Shown: positions 34,386 through 42,129 of the stretch, in pieces | Numbering within the stretch: position 1 is the stretch's first letter | Layout of the letters: the number at the start of each line of letters is the position of its first letter | DNA from: JAGLON01 sp041394985 | GTDB lineage: Bacteria; Zixibacteria; MSB-5A5; GN15; JAAZOE01 | NCBI GenBank assembly: GCA_041394985.1 | Contig: JAWLBI010000001.1 | Span: forward strand, 992,001 to 1,056,000 | Reading direction: 5' to 3' | DNA: 64,000 nucleotides | The notes under the pieces: model-generated | What the model saw: the letters and a program-made list of their open reading frames with translations, nothing else | Databases searched by the model: none | What the model was told of the DNA's origin: nothing | Made by a program: the position numbers and the translations under genes

Positions 34386-35261
34386 ATGAAAACTGCGATT
34401 GCAACTATTATATGTCTGCTGACCATGCTCAGCGCTTCACTTATTGCCGAGGAGAAATCGCCCATGCCCGAATACAAAGAATACCTGGTACGCCTGCTGG
34501 GAACCCGCCCCGGCTGGCCCGATAACATGACCGAGGACGAGCAGAAGGTTATGGAGAAGCACTATTATTATTTGCAGAATCTGGTGCGAGAAGAGAAGTG
34601 CCTCATGGCAGGGCCGTGTATGGATCCGGTTTTCGGATTGGTGATCTTGCGAGTGACCTCGGAAGAGGAAGCCAAAAACATCATGGATAACGAACCATCG
34701 GTCACGGCTGGTGTGCACACCTATGATATAAATCCGCTGCATGTGTCGCTGATGTCTATGAATATACCGAGGAACAGATACCCGGATACTATTTCCGACC
34801 GAATGTTGGTGAAAGAGGCCGTAGTCGCGGCATCGATCGATGATGCCTGGCATGCCTGGACAACGACCGAGGGGCTCAATTCGTTTTTCTCGGAGCTGGC
34901 GTATGTCGAACTGCGCGTCGGCGGGCCGTTCGAGATTTATTTTTCGGATGAAATTCCCTATGGACAGCGGGGATCGGAACATTGTAAAATACTGAGTTTT
35001 TTACCGAAAAAGATGCTGTCGTTCGAGTGGAATGCGCCGCCGTCATTCAATGAACTGCGCTTTATTCACACCCGAGTCGTTCTCATGTTCGATGAATTGG
35101 ATGATGGGAAGGTCAAGGTAACGCTGTCGCAACTGGGATGGGGGACAGGCGAGAACTGGGATGGTGTATATAACTATTTCGACAAAGCCTGGAGCTATGT
35201 CATGTCGAATTTCGAGAAGAGTCTTGCGGAGGATTCGTGCAATGGCGGCCGTGAGAGGTAA
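34386..35261 (+). CDS. Exported YCII-like / SRPBCC (AHSA1) fusion protein
   Basis: 291 residues with a signal peptide (about 1-21, LSASLIAEE). Residues about 28-125 look like a YCII-type domain (EYLVRLLGTRPGW, MAGPCMDPVFGLVILRV, PSVTAGVHTYDINPLHV). Residues about 140-280 look like an SRPBCC/AHSA1 domain (VKEAVVAASIDDAWHAWTTT, FFSELAYVELRVGGPFEIYF, SFEWNAPPSFNEL). Both families are normally cytoplasmic small-molecule-binding folds; an exported fusion is unusual. GGAGGAACTC precedes the ATG. The AT-rich gene begins 2 bp after the stop, so the two may be translated together. Confidence 0.82.
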   Translation: MKTAIATIICLLTMLSASLIAEEKSPMPEYKEYLVRLLGTRPGWPDNMTEDEQKVMEKHYYYLQNLVREEKCLMAGPCMDPVFGLVILRVTSEEEAKNIMDNEPSVTAGVHTYDINPLHVSLMSMNIPRNRYPDTISDRMLVKEAVVAASIDDAWHAWTTTEGLNSFFSELAYVELRVGGPFEIYFSDEIPYGQRGSEHCKILSFLPKKMLSFEWNAPPSFNELRFIHTRVVLMFDELDDGKVKVTLSQLGWGTGENWDGVYNYFDKAWSYVMSNFEKSLAEDSCNGGRER

Positions 35262-35263
35262 AG

Positions 35264-35974
35264 ATGAGTGGCATAAAAGAACACAATCAGTTTTTTATCG
35301 AGTATTTTTGTCATCTTATCAAATTTGTTGAGGAAAATTGCCTCGATAGAATTGAAGGTACTATTCTTTTCTCCTGCTATCTGGATTCTTTAAGCGGTTA
35401 TAGATGGCCAACGTTGGGTAATCGAGAAAGATTCGAAAAATTTATACTTACGTATTCAACTGAAGAAAGTACTTGGATTAAGATCAGTTTGCCCAAGTAT
35501 ATGAAACAGCTACAAGTGCAAAATCCCGAATTATTGAATTCTTTGGACCGATTGTTTAGAAAAGTTGGAGTAATAAATAATGAGTATTTAAGACAGGGCT
35601 ATAATCCGGATTGCACGATTTTAGAATTAGAGAAACAAGCAGATGGCGTTATCTTGACACCATTTTCAGATGAATTAAAGAAAGATATTAATGGGTACCG
35701 ATATATTGATATTCTATGGAAAGAATATAGAAACTTGGCAATACATGAAACGAGAACGCATAAGGATGAAGCACCAGGACTTTGGGAAGATATGGATGTC
35801 CCTTTTTATGTACATGTACATAAAGGATTTGAAGATAAAGAAGGCGAGCCTCGTTTTAAAATTCCAAGTATTTTTATATTGAGAACACTAAAAAATTGCC
35901 TAAATGGATTTGCTGGATATCTCGACGAACAACAAATAGATATAATACAACTGGCGTCACAAAAGCGTATTTGA
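35264..35974 (+). CDS. Unknown AT-rich protein with HEPN-like RNxxxH motif
   Basis: A 236-residue protein I do not recognise. It is clearly AT-rich relative to its neighbours. The protein is helical, and near residue 155 it has LWKEYRNLAIHETRT, an R-N-x3-H pattern like the catalytic motif of HEPN ribonucleases. The match rests on that motif alone. AGAGG within the end of the previous gene is its ribosome-binding site, and the two genes are 2 bp apart, yet their composition differs; this suggests the gene was inserted behind the YCII-SRPBCC gene. There is no signal peptide. Confidence 0.7.
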   Translation: MSGIKEHNQFFIEYFCHLIKFVEENCLDRIEGTILFSCYLDSLSGYRWPTLGNRERFEKFILTYSTEESTWIKISLPKYMKQLQVQNPELLNSLDRLFRKVGVINNEYLRQGYNPDCTILELEKQADGVILTPFSDELKKDINGYRYIDILWKEYRNLAIHETRTHKDEAPGLWEDMDVPFYVHVHKGFEDKEGEPRFKIPSIFILRTLKNCLNGFAGYLDEQQIDIIQLASQKRI

Positions 35975-36068
35975 TACTTGCGCACCCGGTTCTTTCTTGA
36001 CACAGTCGCTTTCAGCGCGTAGATTCCGCGCAATTGGAAATAACGACAAAGGGTTAGGAAATTATACC

Positions 36069-37259
36069 ATGTCCGAGGCGAAACCTCCCGGCAATATCAG
36101 CCGAGCCATGATTCCGGCGGCGATGCTTATCACCGTTCCGGGACTCCTGCTCAAAAGCCATATTATTCACACCGGGTATGGACTCGAGGCGCTCCTGTTC
36201 GGCATCGGGCTGCTCGGCGCGGCCTTCATGCTCTCGTGGGCGGCCGAGGTCATCCAGATGGATATTTCACAGGGGTTCGCGCTCGCGATTCTGGCCTTGA
36301 TCGCCGTGTTGCCTGAATATGCCGTGGATATGGTATTTGCCTGGAAGGCGGCCGGAGATCCCCAATATGCGCCGCTCGCGTTGGCCAACATGACCGGAGC
36401 CAACAGATTACTGATCGGCCTCGGCTGGCCCATGGTGCTCGTTATTTTCTTCCTCCGCTCGCGCAATAAGGCTCTCCAACTCAATAAAGAGCACGGCACC
36501 GAGGTCTTCTATATGGCCTGCGCGACCGTGTACGCCTTCAGCATCCCGTTCAAGCGGGAATTAAACGTGCTCGACGCGGCCATCCTTGTTTCCATCTTTA
36601 TCATGTATGTGATTCGGACGGCTCGAGCCGAAACCGAGGAGCCGGAACTGGTCGGCCCGGCGGCGCTCATCGGCAGGATGAGCAATGGGCCTCGTCGAAC
36701 AGTCGTCTATTCGTTATTTTTATATTCGGGGTTGATAATCTTTTTCTCTGCCGAGCCGTTCGCGCATTCGCTGGTAGAATTCGGGAAACAGTCCGGCATC
36801 GATGAGTTTTTACTGGTGCAGTGGCTGGCGCCGCTGGCATCCGAGGCGCCGGAGTTTATGGTTGCGGCCATCTGGGCGTTCCGGGGCCAGGCGCAGGCGG
36901 CGATAGGAGCTCTGATTTCATCCAAAGTTAATCAATGGACGTTGCTGGTGGGAACGCTTCCTATTGTATTCTCGATAGCATCAGGGAAAATTGCGGCTCT
37001 GCCTCTGGATATGCGGCAGGATCATGAAATCTGGCTCACCGCCGGGCAGTCGATTTTTGCGGTTGCGATTCTGGCGAATTTGCGGATGTCCTGGTATGGG
37101 GCCGTACTATTAGCTGTGCTGTTTATCGCGCAGCTCATCATATCGGAAATTCGCATGGAAGTGATGTACATTTACATCGCATTTGCGGTATTGATTTTGA
37201 TTCGCGATCGCCGCGTGTTGTCCACGCTTCCGAAAATGGGACTGAAATTCAAAAAGTAA
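36069..37259 (+). CDS. CaCA-family cation exchanger (sodium/calcium exchanger-like)
   Basis: 396 residues from the ATG at 36069, with AGGA 9 nt upstream; the upstream part of the frame is not family-like. About ten membrane helices. Two inverted alpha-repeats are visible: ALIAVLPEYAVDMVFAWKAA with ALANMTGANRLLIGLGWP, and LAPLASEAPEFMVAAIWAF with ALISSKVNQWTLLVGTLP. These carry the acidic residues and Asn/Ser motifs that line the ion path in Na+/Ca2+ exchangers. The transported ion is not known. It is convergent with the PhoU-like gene; only 2 bp separate the stop codons. Confidence 0.85.
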   Translation: MSEAKPPGNISRAMIPAAMLITVPGLLLKSHIIHTGYGLEALLFGIGLLGAAFMLSWAAEVIQMDISQGFALAILALIAVLPEYAVDMVFAWKAAGDPQYAPLALANMTGANRLLIGLGWPMVLVIFFLRSRNKALQLNKEHGTEVFYMACATVYAFSIPFKRELNVLDAAILVSIFIMYVIRTARAETEEPELVGPAALIGRMSNGPRRTVVYSLFLYSGLIIFFSAEPFAHSLVEFGKQSGIDEFLLVQWLAPLASEAPEFMVAAIWAFRGQAQAAIGALISSKVNQWTLLVGTLPIVFSIASGKIAALPLDMRQDHEIWLTAGQSIFAVAILANLRMSWYGAVLLAVLFIAQLIISEIRMEVMYIYIAFAVLILIRDRRVLSTLPKMGLKFKK

Positions 37260-37261
37260 AA

Positions 37262-37942
37262 TCAGTCGTCCAAATCCTCTTTGTTGCGATATCCCACGCG
37301 AGGGAAGGGGTTAATAATCGACGACACGATGTTGGACAGATGCGATGAAATCCGCTTCAAGTGGCGGATATAGAGCGCAACCGCCACGGCATCGCCACAG
37401 GACAATTCGCAATCTTTACTTGTAATCATTTCCTTGACTGTCTTGTCGCACCACTCGGTTATACTCCGGTGATTCAGCATAATTTGACCGGCGAGAGCCT
37501 CATCCTTCTGGGAATATGCCTTGGTGACGCGCTGGAATTTCTCCATTACGGTCTTTTCCGTTTCAACCAGTTTCTCTTCGAATTTCCCGGCGTGGAGAAT
37601 TTTTGGATGGGCATCGGCCAATTCATAAATATTCTTGGTATAGTCACCGATTCGCTCGATGTCACCGACCACGGAGATAAGGATGAGACCCGGTGCGATA
37701 TCGATCGGTTTTGCGATAGCCAGTTGGGTGAGGACTTTGCGGCGCACTTCGCGTTCGAATTTATTTATTTTTTTGTCCGCGGCATACAGATCGAATTCCA
37801 GTTCGGCATTATCGGAATGGCGGAGTGATCGAACGGATTCTCGAAACATGGTATAATCTTCATGAAGCATCGTAACCATTTCATTGAATGCTTCCTGGAA
37901 CAGATCATTGGTTTTAAATGCTTTTTTGAGAATGTTGAACAT
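37262..37942 (-). CDS. PhoU-like (helical bundle) protein
   Basis: A 226-residue all-helical protein. Two PhoU-type metal-cluster motifs are visible: VVGDIERIGDYTKNIYE and IRHLKRISSHLSNIV. The family includes PhoU and DUF47, regulators of phosphate or other anion transporters that bind metal clusters. No phosphate transporter is present nearby. GGAGGAATAGCAG precedes the ATG. A promoter about 190 nt upstream (38136) gives a leader with small inverted repeats, for example ATCCGG-TTCGCA-CCGGAT at 37989-38006. Confidence 0.85.
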   Translation of the reverse strand: MFNILKKAFKTNDLFQEAFNEMVTMLHEDYTMFRESVRSLRHSDNAELEFDLYAADKKINKFEREVRRKVLTQLAIAKPIDIAPGLILISVVGDIERIGDYTKNIYELADAHPKILHAGKFEEKLVETEKTVMEKFQRVTKAYSQKDEALAGQIMLNHRSITEWCDKTVKEMITSKDCELSCGDAVAVALYIRHLKRISSHLSNIVSSIINPFPRVGYRNKEDLDD

Positions 37943-38299
37943 CTGCTATTCCTCCGCGCCGATGACGCGCAAATGAATGTATGGGACGTATCCGGTTCGC
38001 ACCGGATTGTATATAACCTCATCATCGGAAAAATTCGTAAAAGACTTATACGAACCGACAATAAATATTATATACGGATTCCGTTTATTCTCTTCCCTGG
38101 GGCGATTGTCAGAGTATATCGCCTTATGAATCAAAAAGATATAGCTGTTTTCCCGGGATGTCAAGCGGGAACTGTGAACAATCTGCGGCTTTAATCGGTT
38201 CGATAAGGGAGAATCGAAAAAAGATTGGGCTTGACTTTCGCTTATTGTGTATTAAGTATACAGGGTTACCGCCGTATTGTCTTGAGAAAGGTACTTGAT
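37943..38299. other. Intergenic region between PhoU-like and lipoprotein genes
   Basis: Contains the PhoU-like gene's promoter (38136-38164) and its leader with small inverted repeats. A TTGACT at 38231 may serve the lipoprotein gene, but no clear -10 pairs with it. Short frames on both strands here lack ribosome-binding sites and are not credible. Confidence 0.5.
38136..38164 (-). promoter_or_regulatory. Promoter of the PhoU-like gene
   Basis: Minus strand: TTGACA (38159-38164), a 17-nt spacer, TATCTT (38136-38141). A TATATC at 15-nt spacing overlaps it. Confidence 0.5.
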
Positions 38300-39376
38300 A
38301 TGAAACACCTCTGTCTTTTTTTGGCTCTGGCTCTTGCACTGGCAATCGTTTCCTGCGATTCGAAATCGGTTCCGACGAAGCCCGATCCTAATATCAATAT
38401 GGCGATTTCACTGGTGTCGGCCAATGACCAAAGCCTCGTGGCGGGCTCCTATCACATCGATTTAATACAGGTACGGGTTATAAACGAGGATTCTCTCCCG
38501 GTTGAGGGAGTCGAAGTGCGCCTGCTTCAGGTCACTCCCAATGACCGAACCAATCCGTTCAATCGAATCGACTCGACCGATGCCTCCGGTCTGGTCAGTA
38601 TGGCATATCGAGCGGATACGCTCATCGGCGCCGACACGATTCGGATTACGGCGACCGGAGCGGTCGATTCCGTTGCCTATTTCTCGGTCATTGTCACGCC
38701 GGATGTCGCCGATACGTTTTACCTCGAATCGCCGACCGGGGCTCTGGCCAGTGTGGCGGGCGAACCGATTGCGGACACACTCAAATTTAAAGTGCTCGAT
38801 AAGTACAATAATCCGGTTCCGGACTATCGTGTGTTGTTTAAATCACCGGGGCGCTGTCTTGTCGTGACCGATTCGACCGCGCTGCTGCCCGTGGAAAATG
38901 ATTCGGTCTATACTCGCACCGATGCCAATGGGATGGCCTGGGCAGTGTGGCATCTGTCGGTCAATCGGCTGCAGATTGTCGGATATCCCAACCAGTTCGT
39001 ATTTCGGGCCATCAGTCAGGATAATGACACGCTGTCATTTCAAGGAACAAGTTCCAATCCGGGAACGATCGATTATTACAACAAGATCAGACCCATTTTC
39101 GAGGAAAACTGTTTTCTGTGCCACCCAACAGTTTTAACGACATACAGTATGAATACATACGATTCGGCGGTTACTAATCCGATCATCATTCCCGGGGATA
39201 CGCTGAATTCCACGATGTTGACCGGCGGCTATGCAACCGGCTCCCATCAGGCCAACGATATTAATGTCATTGAAACGGATAAAATCAGGCTCTGGATCGG
39301 CTACTACAATGCGGTCGCAGGGACGCCTCCGCCGATGATTTCCGCGCATGGCTGGACGGCATACACTAAGAAGTAA
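38300..39376 (+). CDS. Lipoprotein with Ig-like domains and a CxxCH heme motif
   Basis: 358 residues from the ATG at 38300, with AAAGG 9 nt upstream. A lipoprotein signal ends IVSC (Cys19). Two Big_1-type Ig-like domains follow (about 32-135 and 140-250; EGVEVRLLQVTP, NPVPDYRVLF, TDANGMAWAVW). At 262-280 comes IRPIFEENCFLCHP with one CxxCH (Cys271, Cys274, His275), the usual entry to a small cytochrome-like domain. Lipid-anchored Ig stalk plus a single c-type heme site suggests an extracytoplasmic redox or binding protein. A distal Met or His ligand cannot be assigned. A strong terminator follows at 39444. Confidence 0.82.
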   Translation: MKHLCLFLALALALAIVSCDSKSVPTKPDPNINMAISLVSANDQSLVAGSYHIDLIQVRVINEDSLPVEGVEVRLLQVTPNDRTNPFNRIDSTDASGLVSMAYRADTLIGADTIRITATGAVDSVAYFSVIVTPDVADTFYLESPTGALASVAGEPIADTLKFKVLDKYNNPVPDYRVLFKSPGRCLVVTDSTALLPVENDSVYTRTDANGMAWAVWHLSVNRLQIVGYPNQFVFRAISQDNDTLSFQGTSSNPGTIDYYNKIRPIFEENCFLCHPTVLTTYSMNTYDSAVTNPIIIPGDTLNSTMLTGGYATGSHQANDINVIETDKIRLWIGYYNAVAGTPPPMISAHGWTAYTKK

Positions 39377-39443
39377 TAACTTGGCGGCTGTTGCATATCC
39401 GCCGATTTGCGTCGTTCATTTAATCAGAAAAATAAATTGAAAG

Positions 39444-39475
39444 CCCGAAAGGCAGGCACGCCTTTCGGGTTTTTT
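39444..39475 (+). terminator. Intrinsic terminator of the lipoprotein gene
   Basis: CCCGAAAGGC (39444-39453) pairs perfectly with GCCTTTCGGG (39460-39469), followed by six T. Confidence 0.9.
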
Positions 39476-39502
39476 CATGATTGTCCGACCGAGTAATTAA
39501 AC

Positions 39503-39531
39503 TTGTCTCGAATGCCTCACCTGCCGATATT
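39503..39531 (+). promoter_or_regulatory. Candidate leaderless promoter of the YfhO-like gene
   Basis: TTGTCT (39503-39508), a 17-nt spacer, GATATT (39526-39531). Six nt separate the -10 from the ATG at 39538, the same distance as at 3590 and 41932. Confidence 0.4.
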
Positions 39532-39537
39532 GCTCCT

Positions 39538-41259
39538 ATGGCATATTATTATCGGGAGACTCCCGAGGATAGACTCGAAGAAAAAACCTGGCTGCCGTAT
39601 ATCGTTTTCGCAGTCGTGACAGCCATTCTGTCATGGCCGATAATAACGACGTTGAGCAATTGGGGAATTCGCGACTGGGATCTGTTCACGACTCTTCATG
39701 CTTCGGTTGTGCGCTCGATTGTCGAATACGGCCAATTTCCCTTTTGGAATCCCTACATCGGCGGCGGAAACATACTGTTTGCGCATCCTGAAGTCCCCGT
39801 ATTGAATCCGGTCGTGCTGCTGTATCTTGTTTTCGGGCCGCTCATCGGCCTTAAGATTCAGCTACTCCTGGCGTATTATTGTGGCTTTATCGGTACGTAT
39901 AAACTCGCGCGCGCATTCGGTATTTCCATTTATGGTTCATATATCCCGCCGCTGGTATTTATGCTGAGTTCATACTTCGCACTGCATTTCTCGGCCGGAC
40001 ACATCCCGTTCCATTACTTTGCCGCGCTGCCGTGGCTGGTGTTCGTATACAAGAAATCGTTGGACAATCCCTGGTATATTCTCTGGATGAGCGCGATTAC
40101 GGCCTTTATGATTTTAGGCTCCGGAGCCGCCGTACCGGTTGTCTTTTCACTGTTTTTTCTATTTCTCTTCAGTTTATTCGATCTTTCCGAGCGGAACCGC
40201 TTTTGGCCGCCGCTGTATGCGATAGCCGGGGGAGTCGGCGGCGTACTTATTGCGGCCGTCAAGTTTTTACCGATGGCGGATTATCTGAGTCGCCACCCCT
40301 GGGTACCGGATGGTACTGTCATGACGACACCGCTCTCACTCCTGCCTACGATGCTGTTCAATTTTAACCAATCGATGTTCTCGGGATATGCGCAGGGATA
40401 CGTCTGGGGATGGCATGAATACGGCGCCTATCTGGGACCGCTGGCGGTGATACTGGTTGCCATTGGATTGCTATTTGCATTCAAACGGACCTGGTCGTTT
40501 CTTGTCCTGGCCGTGTTTTCGCTTCTCCTTGTCCTTGGTTCATTTGCATCCTGGGCGCCGTGGGAATTGCTGCACAAGCTACCGGCTTTCGAGTCAATGC
40601 GCGTGCCGTCTCGATTTATTATTCTTGCGCTGTTCGCATTGGCGTTTATCGCGGGTATCGGGCTGGATCGGCTCATTGCGCTGTTTAAATTCCGTCGCGG
40701 AGCAATGACGATCCTATTCTTCATTGCGATTGCGGGAACGCATCTGCTGGTCTCGTTGCCGATTCTCGGTGAGGCCTTTACGCGAGAAGCGGAACAACCG
40801 GAAATTCAAGCCGATTTCAGACAAATTCAGGGCGATCCGAATCGCATGTATGCCGCCTTTCTGGCCAACGAAGGAACCGTTCGAGCCGCCTGGCTCTCGG
40901 CGTATCGGGGGGGACGAGGAATCTTTGATGGGCAGGAAATGCAGGAATGGTATTCCGAAGGAGAATTCGTACAGGTAATTGATCGGGAATTTTCGCCCAA
41001 TCGACTCGTTTTTCACGTCCGAACGGCCGCTGGCGGTCAATTGGTCGTGGGGCAGGGGTACGATCCCGGCTGGCGGCGCGCCGATGATGGTGCGATTAAA
41101 GAATTCCATGATTTACTATCTTTTCGAGTGTATCCGCACGACGAACGAATCGAATTATATTATCGGCCGGATTATTTTGCCGTCGGTCTGATTGTGTCGA
41201 TTGTATCGGCTCTGCTGGCGATTGCCGCGCCGATTGTCTATCGCAAACTCAGTTCATAA
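39538..41259 (+). CDS. YfhO-like multi-spanning membrane protein
   Basis: 573 residues from the ATG at 39538. I prefer this to a TTG at 39481, which sits directly behind the previous terminator; 39538 has a promoter 6 nt before it but no Shine-Dalgarno sequence. About 12 membrane helices. After TM1 an acidic periplasmic loop (GIRDWDLFTTLHASVV, FPFWNPYIGGGN) resembles the active-site loop of GT-C/YfhO family proteins, and a soluble domain sits near the C-terminus. YfhO-type proteins glycosylate surface polymers or lipids using polyprenyl-linked sugars. Its place next to the polysaccharide locus and a DPM1-like GT2 that could make such donors supports that role. Its 3' end overlaps the convergent GT2 gene by 11 bp. 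Confidence 0.8.
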   Translation: MAYYYRETPEDRLEEKTWLPYIVFAVVTAILSWPIITTLSNWGIRDWDLFTTLHASVVRSIVEYGQFPFWNPYIGGGNILFAHPEVPVLNPVVLLYLVFGPLIGLKIQLLLAYYCGFIGTYKLARAFGISIYGSYIPPLVFMLSSYFALHFSAGHIPFHYFAALPWLVFVYKKSLDNPWYILWMSAITAFMILGSGAAVPVVFSLFFLFLFSLFDLSERNRFWPPLYAIAGGVGGVLIAAVKFLPMADYLSRHPWVPDGTVMTTPLSLLPTMLFNFNQSMFSGYAQGYVWGWHEYGAYLGPLAVILVAIGLLFAFKRTWSFLVLAVFSLLLVLGSFASWAPWELLHKLPAFESMRVPSRFIILALFALAFIAGIGLDRLIALFKFRRGAMTILFFIAIAGTHLLVSLPILGEAFTREAEQPEIQADFRQIQGDPNRMYAAFLANEGTVRAAWLSAYRGGRGIFDGQEMQEWYSEGEFVQVIDREFSPNRLVFHVRTAAGGQLVVGQGYDPGWRRADDGAIKEFHDLLSFRVYPHDERIELYYRPDYFAVGLIVSIVSALLAIAAPIVYRKLSS

Positions 41260-41932
41260 TCCGCAGCCGAAACAGCGTCCAGATGGCTTCGGCGCCGTCA
41301 TACCAGCGGATTTTCTTGCCTTCATATATCTTGCGCGGATTGTACGAAATCGGTATTTCGTAGATTTTTACTCTGCGTTTACCGAGCTTGGCCACCAGTT
41401 CCGGACAAAACTCGAATCTTGTGCAGGTAAGATTCAGCGACTTCATCAGGGAAGTCCGGACCATCTTGTAGCAGGTCGACTCGTCCGAGATGTGAACGCC
41501 GTATAAGATATTCGCAAGCAGGGTTAACAGCTGTCCACCCCAGTAAAAGCGGCGATACGATATACCCGATTGTGGATTGTGAATTCGCGACCCGAATACG
41601 GCATCGGCATTGTTTTTATGCGCCACCTCAAGCATTTTGATGATATCGTGCGGGTCGTATTCCAGATCGGCGTCCTGAATTACGGTATATTCCCCGGTTG
41701 CAAGCTCAAGCCCGGTCCGAATGGCGGCTCCTTTGCCTTGATTTTTCTCATGGTGAAGAATCCGGATGTTTGGCGTGTAGCCATACTCCTGCAGAATCGA
41801 ATAACTGGAATCGGCCGAGGCGTCATCGACGAGGATAATTTCGATACTCTCATCGAGTGAAAGCAGAAGATCGACCAGCGTTTTCAGCGTTTGTTCTTCG
41901 TTGTATATCGGGACAATAATCGAAAGCCGCAT
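41249..41932 (-). CDS. Family 2 glycosyltransferase (DPM1/GtrB-like)
   Basis: 227 residues. GT-A fold signatures are VPIYNEEQT, IILVDDASADSS, NQGKGAAIRTGLELA, VIQDADLEYDP (DxD site) and GSRIHNPQS. This is the type that moves a sugar from a nucleotide donor to polyprenyl phosphate. No C-terminal membrane helices are seen. The ATG has no Shine-Dalgarno sequence; a TTGACA-N17-TACATT promoter ends 6 nt upstream, so the message may be leaderless. It is convergent with, and overlaps, the YfhO-like gene, a plausible partner. Confidence 0.92.
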   Translation of the reverse strand: MRLSIIVPIYNEEQTLKTLVDLLLSLDESIEIILVDDASADSSYSILQEYGYTPNIRILHHEKNQGKGAAIRTGLELATGEYTVIQDADLEYDPHDIIKMLEVAHKNNADAVFGSRIHNPQSGISYRRFYWGGQLLTLLANILYGVHISDESTCYKMVRTSLMKSLNLTCTRFEFCPELVAKLGKRRVKIYEIPISYNPRKIYEGKKIRWYDGAEAIWTLFRLRIMN

Positions 41933-41938
41933 GCGGCA

Positions 41939-41967
41939 AATGTACGGATAAATCGATTGATTGTCAA
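41939..41967 (-). promoter_or_regulatory. Promoter of the GT2 gene (possibly leaderless)
   Basis: Minus strand: TTGACA (41962-41967), a 17-nt spacer, TACATT (41939-41944). The ATG at 41932 lies 6 nt after the -10. Confidence 0.55.
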
Positions 41968-42070
41968 CGAAGACGATACCGGGCCGTTTGGAATTGTTGG
42001 AACCGGCGTAATTAGCTGGAGTATAACGAGATATGTCGCTTGTGGCGAGATCGCATCCACGACTAAAGAC

Positions 42071-42099
42071 TTGACTTTAACTGGGGCGTGTCATATACT
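42071..42099 (+). promoter_or_regulatory. Promoter of the polysaccharide operon
   Basis: TTGACT (42071-42076), a 17-nt spacer, TATACT (42094-42099). The predicted start near 42106 is 18-24 nt before the first gene of a plus-strand run reaching at least 57537. Confidence 0.7.
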
Positions 42100-42129
42100 C
42101 ATTAATTGACTTTTTTGCGGAAAATGTAC

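Noticed and set aside
37862..38194. Plus-strand frame of 110 codons opposite the PhoU-like gene start
   Set aside because: It overlaps a real gene and its promoter on the other strand and shows no start signal.
41249..41259. Overlap of convergent YfhO-like and GT2 genes as a sign of frame error
   Set aside because: Both C-termini look natural for their families; an 11-bp tail-to-tail overlap is common.
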